This document shows positions 58,219 through 64,000 of a DNA stretch of 64,000 nt, piece after piece. The notes beneath the pieces are model-generated. The model saw only the letters and a list, made by a program, of their open reading frames with translations. It was not told the DNA's origin and made no database searches. Numbering within the stretch: position 1 is the stretch's first letter; each line of letters starts with the position of its first letter. This stretch comes from Vagococcus fluvialis bH819 (GTDB lineage: Bacteria > Bacillota > Bacilli > Lactobacillales > Vagococcaceae), in assembly GCF_900163795.1 (NCBI RefSeq), contig NZ_FWFD01000003.1, positions 62,001 to 126,000 on the forward strand, read 5' to 3'. Position numbers and translations under genes: made by a program.

Positions 58219-59548
58219 TTTACTTATCGAAATGATAATTGCCAGTATTTTAGCTGTAACCCTCTATTCTTTCATTGGGCTAATTCCCGGGACAGATGAA
58301 ACCAGTGTTTTGATGCCCGTAACACTCGCTCTTATTTTAGGTGGTATTAACCCTATTGTAGTATTAACTTTTTTTATCGCTGCCTGTGTCACACTAAATT
58401 TAATGAACGCTATACCGACCCTGATTGCAGGGTTACCTGGTGGTGTTCTTTCTGCTCCTATGATTGAGCATGCTTTAATTATTAAAAAGTATGGTCGAAC
58501 TAGTGCTGTGATTAAAAAAATAGCCCGTGCTAGCGTGATTGGTGTTCTTGTTTCTTTGATTATTAGTATTATTATTGCTAATCTAATCGCCCCTTTTGCG
58601 ACAACCATTACTTCCTATGCCAGTTGGCTATTTATTGGTGGTGCTATTTTTTTATCTCTATTAAGTTCAGCTAAAATTTTGTCTCTTATCAGTATTGTTC
58701 CTTTAGCTATGCTATTTCAAGGGATTCGACATCTGTATTGGGAAAGCGGGGCTGTACCTTTAGAAAAAAATATCACAACGTCTTTTTTTCTTGGCATTAC
58801 TGTTGCACCACTAATTCTTTCTCTTTTATCCTTATTACAAAAGAATGAATTAGACAAGGTAACTGTAACTTCTACGAAAAACATCACACTGCCTACTATT
58901 AAGAAAAATAAACAGTCACTAACAAAGAAAGAAACTATTTTCGCAAGTTTATCAACTTTTATTGCTAATTTTTTATTCGTTTTAAGTCCAGTAGGTTTAA
59001 TTTTACTTATAGGAGAATCAGTTGGTAAAAGAGAATCTGATGAGCTAAAAAGAGCTGAACTTACAGTAACAACAATGAATGCTTTAGCTCAAGGGACTTA
59101 TATTTCAGGCCTTTTAATCTCAATTGTCGCTATTGGAATTCCTTTAGCACCAACTGCAATTGGTCCTGGTGCTGCTTTTTTTGAATCCCCACCAGTTTTT
59201 AAAATCGGGGCAACCATCACGCAAGCTTATTCTCAACCACAGTTAATCACTGCTTTTGTGATGGGTAGTTTAATTGCACTTTTACTAGTTTACTTTATCG
59301 CAACAAAACTTTCTGAGAAGCTTACTTCTTTTGTCTTAACTAAAATTCCCCATGAAAGTTTACTTGCTTTATTTATCGCTCTTGTGTTTTTACTTGCTTA
59401 TATTGATGCCGGCTTAATAAATATATTTGGTGTTTTATTAATTGGTATTATCTGTGGTACACTAAACCGGTTGGGTGTAAGCTATGGTGTTCAGTTTATG
59501 GCACTTTATGCTGCACCATTTATCATTCAAATTATTAGTTATAAATAA
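58208..59548 (+). CDS. TctA-like permease (tripartite tricarboxylate transporter family)
   Basis: A 446-residue membrane protein with about eleven helices. The segment SFIGLIPGTDETSVLMPVTLALIL near residue 20 resembles the conserved TctA motif, in which GxIPG precedes the membrane re-entrant segment, and a second related segment (IAIGIPLAPTAIGPGAAFF, about 315-335) suggests the internal repeat of this family. The frame opens at 58127, but AAGGAG seven bases before the ATG at 58208 sets the start. No TctC-type binding protein is present. It lies 14 bases before mvaK1 in the same direction, so it may carry a carboxylate linked to the mevalonate route. Confidence 0.7.
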   Translation: MTTSLLIEMIIASILAVTLYSFIGLIPGTDETSVLMPVTLALILGGINPIVVLTFFIAACVTLNLMNAIPTLIAGLPGGVLSAPMIEHALIIKKYGRTSAVIKKIARASVIGVLVSLIISIIIANLIAPFATTITSYASWLFIGGAIFLSLLSSAKILSLISIVPLAMLFQGIRHLYWESGAVPLEKNITTSFFLGITVAPLILSLLSLLQKNELDKVTVTSTKNITLPTIKKNKQSLTKKETIFASLSTFIANFLFVLSPVGLILLIGESVGKRESDELKRAELTVTTMNALAQGTYISGLLISIVAIGIPLAPTAIGPGAAFFESPPVFKIGATITQAYSQPQLITAFVMGSLIALLLVYFIATKLSEKLTSFVLTKIPHESLLALFIALVFLLAYIDAGLINIFGVLLIGIICGTLNRLGVSYGVQFMALYAAPFIIQIISYK

Positions 59549-59562
59549 AAGGAGCGACGACT

Positions 59563-60510
59563 ATGAAAAAAGAAACGCAAGGTGTTGGTGAATCAAATGC
59601 TAAGATTATTCTTTTAGGAGAACATTCTGTTGTTTACAATCAACCATCTATCGCTATTCCTTTTCCTGCTGCTAAAGTTAAGGCAGTTGTTAAAGAAACA
59701 AGGGATCAAACAGTGATCAGTTGTGAATTTTATCAAGGCCTATTAGAAGATATGCCAGAATTATTAGAGAGTTTAAAAGAAACAATTCGTGTCACACTGA
59801 AGCAATTACATAAAGAAAATTATCCTCTTGCTATTACAATTGAGAGTCAGATTCCTGCTGAACGTGGTATGGGATCAAGCGCTGCAGTTTCAGTCGCCAC
59901 AACACGAGCATTATTTGATTTTTTTAACACAGACTTAACACAAGAAAATTTACTGGCAATCGTTGATATTTCTGAAAAAATTGCCCATGGAAATCCCAGT
60001 GGTTTAGATGCCCTAATGACAAGTAGTTCATCGCCTTACTACTATACTAAAGGTCAACCTTTTGAACCTTTAAAATTAAATTTAGACGCTTATTTAGTAG
60101 TGGGTGACACTGGGAAAACTGGCCAAACAAAAGAAGCTGTTGCTAGTATTTCAAAAAAACTAACTAACACTGATTCAGTCAATACAAAAAAAAGGATTAA
60201 TCAACTTGGAGAACTAGCAAAAAAAGGACGCTACTTTTTAGAAAACAATGAAGCTGCAAAACTTGGTTTAACTATGTCACACGTTCACCAACTTCTAAAT
60301 CAACTCGGAGTTTCTAGTTCTGAATTAAATCGATTAGTAGAAACTGCAGAAAATAATGGCGCAATAGGAGCTAAATTAACTGGTGGCGGTCGTGGTGGTT
60401 GTATGATTGCCTTAACCCATGATAAAATGAGTGCTGAGAAAATCGCCCAGGCATTAGCAGATAATGGTGCTAAAACAACTTGGGTTTACGATATGAGAAG
60501 AGGAATTTAA
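59563..60510 (+). CDS. mvaK1: Mevalonate kinase
   Basis: Phosphorylates mevalonate to mevalonate 5-phosphate with ATP, the first kinase step of the mevalonate pathway. The 315-residue GHMP kinase has motif 1 KIILLGEHSVVY (residues 14-25), motif 2 PAERGMGSSAAVS (98-110) that forms the ATP phosphate loop, and motif 3 AKLTGGGRGGCMIAL. The start has AAAGGAG upstream. Its stop codon is followed at once by the ATG of mvaD. Confidence 0.96.
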   Translation: MKKETQGVGESNAKIILLGEHSVVYNQPSIAIPFPAAKVKAVVKETRDQTVISCEFYQGLLEDMPELLESLKETIRVTLKQLHKENYPLAITIESQIPAERGMGSSAAVSVATTRALFDFFNTDLTQENLLAIVDISEKIAHGNPSGLDALMTSSSSPYYYTKGQPFEPLKLNLDAYLVVGDTGKTGQTKEAVASISKKLTNTDSVNTKKRINQLGELAKKGRYFLENNEAAKLGLTMSHVHQLLNQLGVSSSELNRLVETAENNGAIGAKLTGGGRGGCMIALTHDKMSAEKIAQALADNGAKTTWVYDMRRGI

Positions 60511-61509
60511 ATGAAATCAACTGGCCGATGCCGTGCACATACAAATATCGCTTTAATTAAATATTGGGGAAAACGAAATGAAGAACTCTTCCTACCTATG
60601 AACAGTAGCCTTTCATTAACTTTGGATGCTTTTTTTACTGATACTGAAGTAGTTTTAGATGATAACTTAACTTCAGATGAATTCTATTTAGATGACACTA
60701 AACAAGGGGTCGAAGAAACTCAAAAGATTACAGAATTCTTAAATTTGTTTAGGAATTTAGCTAAAATTGAGACAAAAGCTTGTGTAAAGAGTTATAATCA
60801 TGTTCCGACTGCTGCCGGTTTAGCCTCTTCTGCTTCCGCTTTTTCAGCTCTAGCTGGAGCAATGAATCAGGCAATTGGTCTTAACTTAGATTTAAAAACT
60901 CTATCTACTTTTGCTAGACAAGGTAGTGGTAGTGCTACTAGGAGTGTCTACGGAGGTTTTGTTGAGTGGTTTATGGGGAATGATGATGAAACGACTTCAA
61001 GTCATGCAATCCCTGTTGATGATGCATCATGGGATATTGGGATGATTGTGATTGCAGTTAATACGGGGCGTAAGAAATTATCCAGCCGTGTCGGAATGAA
61101 ACAGACCATCAAAACGTCGCCCTTTTATTCATCTTGGGTTGAAACAGCTACCTCAGACCTTACAAAAATGAAAGAAGCGATTAAAAAGCAAGATTTTATC
61201 CAATTAGGTGAAATTACAGAATCCAACGGAATGAAAATGCATGCGACAATGTTAGGTGCTTTTCCGCCAATTTCTTATTGGGAGCCAGACAGTGTAAAAG
61301 CCATCCAGAAAGTCAAAGAAATTCGTGAGACAGGCATTCCATGCTATGTTACAATGGATGCTGGTCCGAACGTTAAGGTATTATGTAAACAATCGGATAT
61401 GTTAAAAATAGAGCAACTTCTATTAGAAGAATTCAAAGAAGAACAAATCATTCCTTCTAAGATTGGTGAAGGAATCCGACTATTAAATAGATCAGAATGG
61501 AATTATTAA
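60511..61509 (+). CDS. mvaD: Diphosphomevalonate decarboxylase
   Basis: Makes isopentenyl diphosphate from mevalonate 5-diphosphate with ATP. The 332-residue GHMP-family enzyme has NIALIKYWGKRNEELFLP at the N-terminus, the ATP-binding loop PTAAGLASSASAFSAL and the catalytic-base region MDAGPNVKVL; the aspartate in the latter is the conserved catalytic residue. It directly follows mvaK1 with no gap and precedes mvaK2 by 13 bases, in the usual order of Gram-positive cocci. Confidence 0.97.
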   Translation: MKSTGRCRAHTNIALIKYWGKRNEELFLPMNSSLSLTLDAFFTDTEVVLDDNLTSDEFYLDDTKQGVEETQKITEFLNLFRNLAKIETKACVKSYNHVPTAAGLASSASAFSALAGAMNQAIGLNLDLKTLSTFARQGSGSATRSVYGGFVEWFMGNDDETTSSHAIPVDDASWDIGMIVIAVNTGRKKLSSRVGMKQTIKTSPFYSSWVETATSDLTKMKEAIKKQDFIQLGEITESNGMKMHATMLGAFPPISYWEPDSVKAIQKVKEIRETGIPCYVTMDAGPNVKVLCKQSDMLKIEQLLLEEFKEEQIIPSKIGEGIRLLNRSEWNY

Positions 61510-61522
61510 AGGAGAGATTTTT

Positions 61523-62629
61523 TTGATAAAAGCAAGTGCTCCAGGAAAATTATATATTGCGGGAGAATATGCTGTTCTTGAGCCCGGACATCCTGCACTC
61601 ATTGTAGCCCTGGATCAATTTATTACCGTAACACTTAAAGAAGCTGACAAACAAGGTAGTATTTGTTCAAGCTACTCCAATGGTATTTCAATCCCGTGGA
61701 CAAGAAAAAACGGTAAATTTTATATTGATGAAAGAGAAAATCCCTTCTCATATATAACTAAATCAGTCACCATTGTAGAACAATATCTACAAGAATTAAA
61801 TTATGACTTAAAATATTTTGATTTAACGATCGAAAGTGAATTAGACAATAAGGATGGTCGTAAATACGGTTTAGGTTCAAGTGGTGCTGTAACGATCGCA
61901 ACAATAAAAGCTATATTGTCACTTTATAAGATTACTTATGATTCAGAATTACTTTATAAATTAGCTGCTATTACCCACTTATCTCTAAATAGTAATGGCT
62001 CTTTTGGCGACTTAGCCGCCAGTTCTTATGGTGGCTGGATTGCCTATGCTTGTTTTGAAAGAGAATGGGTTATTGAACAATTAGCTGAGGGTGAAAAGAT
62101 TAATTCTCTTCTTTTACAAGAGTGGCCGAAATTAATGATTGAGCCACTAAAAGCACCTGCTGATTTAAGACTTTTAATTGGTTGGACAGGCTCACCTGCT
62201 TCCACCACTTCTCTTGTCGATCAATTAAATGATGAACAAAATGAAATGAATGGTTTCTATAAGCAATTCCTTCTCGATAGTAATCAATGTGTTACTTCTA
62301 TTATTAATGCGTTTAAAAACAAAGATATCGAAAAAATCCAAAAAGGAATTCGAATCAATCGTGATTTATTAAAATCATTAGCACAAAAAAGTGGGGTTGA
62401 TATCGAAACTCAAGCACTGACAGATCTTTGTACCATTGCCGAAAGTTTCAATGGCGCTGCTAAATCTTCTGGCGCTGGTGGTGGAGATTGTGGGATTGTT
62501 TTATTTAATCAACATGATGAAATTTTGCCTATGGTTAATAATTGGCGTGAACAAGGGATTGTAAATTTACCTCTACAGGTTTATAAAGAAGAAAAAACTG
62601 ATTATTCATCAATTATGTGGGAGGACTAA
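61523..62629 (+). CDS. mvaK2: Phosphomevalonate kinase
   Basis: Converts mevalonate 5-phosphate to the 5-diphosphate. The 368-residue GHMP kinase begins KASAPGKLYIAGEYAVLEPG and has the ATP loop KYGLGSSGAVTIA near 115 and the C-terminal motif SGAGGGDCGIVL. The start is a TTG with AAAGGAGA upstream. The last codons overlap the ribosome-binding site of fni. Confidence 0.96.
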   Translation: MIKASAPGKLYIAGEYAVLEPGHPALIVALDQFITVTLKEADKQGSICSSYSNGISIPWTRKNGKFYIDERENPFSYITKSVTIVEQYLQELNYDLKYFDLTIESELDNKDGRKYGLGSSGAVTIATIKAILSLYKITYDSELLYKLAAITHLSLNSNGSFGDLAASSYGGWIAYACFEREWVIEQLAEGEKINSLLLQEWPKLMIEPLKAPADLRLLIGWTGSPASTTSLVDQLNDEQNEMNGFYKQFLLDSNQCVTSIINAFKNKDIEKIQKGIRINRDLLKSLAQKSGVDIETQALTDLCTIAESFNGAAKSSGAGGGDCGIVLFNQHDEILPMVNNWREQGIVNLPLQVYKEEKTDYSSIMWED

Positions 62630-62631
62630 GA

Positions 62632-63678
62632 ATGACAACTCATTGGAATCGAAAAGATCAACACATCCATTTAGCTGAGATGCAGTACAATGAAACCTCT
62701 TCAAATGGATTAGATGAAGTTCGTTTTATTCATCAATCTTTTTCTGAAATCAAAACAGATGATGTAAAACTAAATACAACTTTGGGTAGTCTTTCATTAG
62801 ACTATCCTTTCTTCATAAATGCTATGACTGGTGGTAGTGAAAAAGCTCATGTCATCAACCAAAATCTAGCCATGATTGCCAAAGAAACTCACTTAGCAAT
62901 GGCTGTTGGTTCTGTCAGTGTCGCACTTAAAGAACCTAGTACTATTGAAAGTTTTAAGGTAGTTAGAAAAAATAATCCTGATGGCTTAATCATTTCTAAT
63001 TTAGGGGCTCATCATTCTGTAGATAGTGCTAAACGTGCAATAGATTTATTAGAGGCTAATGCTCTACAAATTCACGTCAACACGCCACAAGAATTGGTCA
63101 TGCCAGAAGGTGATCGTGACTTTACTAATTGGCTGAGTAACATTGAACGTATTGTCAAAAATGTTCAAGCACCAGTTATCGTTAAAGAAGTCGGGTTTGG
63201 AATGTCAAAAGAAACCATTCAACAATTACTTGATATTGGGGTGGGTGTCATTGATGTCAGCGGTCGAGGTGGGACTAATTTTATTCATATCGAAAACGAA
63301 CGTCGAGATCATAAAGAATTTGATTATTTACTGAATTGGGGACAAACAACGGCTGAATCTTTACTCGAAGCTCATTTTTACCGAAAACAAGCCGATTTTA
63401 TCGCTTCTGGAGGTATAAAAAATCCTCTCCAAATGCTTGCTGCTTTTGGACTCGGCGCCAAAGCAGTTGGGATTTCTGGAGAATTTTTGCATATGATTCT
63501 AACTAAAGGAAACCAAGTATCTATCGAACAAATAGAAAGTTGGAAAGAAGAATTAACGTTTCTAATGACAATGATTGGTGCTAAAAGAATCGTTGAGATT
63601 GAGAGAAAACCAATCGTTCTCTCACCTGATTTAGTCAACTGGTGTACACAACGTCATATTAATTTCAAACATCAATAA
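62632..63678 (+). CDS. fni: Type 2 isopentenyl-diphosphate delta-isomerase
   Basis: Interconverts isopentenyl and dimethylallyl diphosphate with FMN and NADPH. The 348-residue TIM-barrel enzyme has RKDQHIHLA near the N-terminus, PFFINAMTGGS and the FMN-binding segments VIVKEVGFGMS and DVSGRGGTNF, with ASGGIKNPL near the end. GGGAGG seven bases before the ATG at 62632 sets the start; the frame opens at 62617. It is the last gene of the operon. Confidence 0.96.
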   Translation: MTTHWNRKDQHIHLAEMQYNETSSNGLDEVRFIHQSFSEIKTDDVKLNTTLGSLSLDYPFFINAMTGGSEKAHVINQNLAMIAKETHLAMAVGSVSVALKEPSTIESFKVVRKNNPDGLIISNLGAHHSVDSAKRAIDLLEANALQIHVNTPQELVMPEGDRDFTNWLSNIERIVKNVQAPVIVKEVGFGMSKETIQQLLDIGVGVIDVSGRGGTNFIHIENERRDHKEFDYLLNWGQTTAESLLEAHFYRKQADFIASGGIKNPLQMLAAFGLGAKAVGISGEFLHMILTKGNQVSIEQIESWKEELTFLMTMIGAKRIVEIERKPIVLSPDLVNWCTQRHINFKHQ

Positions 63679-63725
63679 AAACGAGAGAGACTCAAGTTTT
63701 CAACTTGTTTCTCACTCGTTTTTTT
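63677..63725. terminator. Bidirectional terminator after fni
   Basis: AAAACGAG ... CTCGTTTT outer stem, a GAGA/TCTC and CAAGTT/AACTTG inner stem with a 3-base loop, and T7 on the plus strand. Confidence 0.9.
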
Positions 63726-63921
63726 CATATTCTAAAATATCTCCTGGTTGGCAATCAAGTGCTTCACATATCTTTTCTAAAGTCGAAAATTTCACAGCCT
63801 TGGCTTTTTCATTTTTTAAGATAGACAGATTAGCCATTGTAATACCTACATGTTCAGATAACTCAGTAACTGACATTTTTCTTTTAGCAAGCATCACATC
63901 TAAATTAACGCGAATCGGCAT
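63712..63921 (-). CDS. Xre-family helix-turn-helix regulator (YozG-like)
   Basis: A 69-residue DNA-binding protein that consists of a single helix-turn-helix domain: MSVTELSEHVGITMANLSIL at about residues 16-35, then KAVKFSTLEKICEALDCQPG. It is of the short type whose gene commonly follows that of a DUF2975 membrane protein; the tail of such a gene lies just upstream. AGGAAG precedes the ATG. Confidence 0.9.
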   Translation of the reverse strand: MPIRVNLDVMLAKRKMSVTELSEHVGITMANLSILKNEKAKAVKFSTLEKICEALDCQPGDILEYEKNE

Positions 63922-63942
63922 TTTTCAGCACTTCCTTTTCTT

Positions 63943-64000
63943 TTAAATAGTTAGATCATTCTCCGATTTTAGATTACCTGCCATTTTAAATATATAAGAT
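63943..64000 (-). CDS. C-terminal end of a probable DUF2975 membrane protein (5' part outside the window)
   Basis: The minus-strand frame runs in from base 64000 and ends with IFKMAGNLKSENDLTI and a TAA at 63945-63943. That ending, with the ENDLTI tail, resembles the end of DUF2975 membrane proteins that pair with YozG-type regulators. Only 18 complete codons are visible, so this rests on position and the ending. It lies 21 bases before the Xre gene. Confidence 0.55.
   Translation of the reverse strand, partial: SYIFKMAGNLKSENDLTI

Overview
This window is chromosomal DNA from a low-GC Gram-positive bacterium of the Lactobacillales. The gene set fits the Enterococcaceae best, with Enterococcus or Vagococcus as the most likely genera. 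That placement is inference from content, not a database match. The clues are a mevalonate-pathway operon, a PdhABCD pyruvate dehydrogenase operon, a WxL surface-protein locus, an efaCBA-type manganese transporter, an M-box leader, a small SRP RNA beside tadA, strong AGGAGG ribosome-binding sites and about 35% GC. I see no prophage, insertion sequence, tRNA, rRNA or CRISPR array.

Layout. 1-0.44 kb: 3' part of an HD-domain phosphohydrolase. 0.6-2.8 kb: threonine catabolism (kbl, tdh). 3.1-4.8 kb: CTP synthase with a leader that looks like the CTP-sensing reiterative-transcription attenuator. 4.9-7.3 kb: a large membrane protein of unknown function and a GNAT acetyltransferase. 7.4-12.6 kb: pyruvate dehydrogenase operon. 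13.0-16.0 kb: P-type Mg2+ ATPase under an M-box riboswitch. 16.1-17.3 kb: stand-alone thiolase. 17.5-23.3 kb: an isomaltooligosaccharide-type ABC importer with an alpha-1,6-glucosidase, a LacI repressor and two palindromic operators. 23.5-32.2 kb: mixed genes, including a TetR/DUF5692 pair, a cupin, a deoxynucleoside kinase, SRP RNA, tadA, a zinc peptidase, and an Mga-like regulator followed by a membrane GGDEF protein. 32.2-36.3 kb: pyruvate:flavodoxin oxidoreductase and its flavodoxin. 36.4-43.8 kb: a beta-lactamase-fold membrane protein, a GcvH-like/ArsC-like pair, a DtxR-family regulator, RodA-type SEDS protein, LapA-like protein, an SDR and RNase Z. 43.2-48.3 kb: a WxL locus whose DUF916/DUF3324 gene is cut by one in-frame stop codon, with an orphan response regulator at its end. 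48.6-57.8 kb: MerR regulator, Mn transporter with a DtxR-type operator, Obg, DUF4003, MupG, a cyclophilin lipoprotein and IlvE. 58.0-63.7 kb: an operon that begins with a small membrane protein and a TctA-like permease and continues directly into mvaK1-mvaD-mvaK2-fni. The end holds an Xre-type regulator and the tail of its probable membrane partner.

Metabolic picture. Pyruvate can be oxidised by the NAD-linked Pdh complex or by NifJ with flavodoxin, and the thiolase can draw on the resulting acetyl-CoA. Much regulation can be read directly from the DNA: a CTP-sensing leader, an Mg2+-sensing leader, LacI operators, and a metal-dependent operator just downstream of the efa promoter that the DtxR-family protein at 38.8 kb could bind.

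The best candidates for something undescribed are the TctA-like permease module fused to the mevalonate operon, the WxL locus with a nonsense-interrupted anchor gene and orphan response regulator, the Mga-like/GGDEF pair with stacked upstream dyads, and the large membrane protein at 4.9-6.7 kb.
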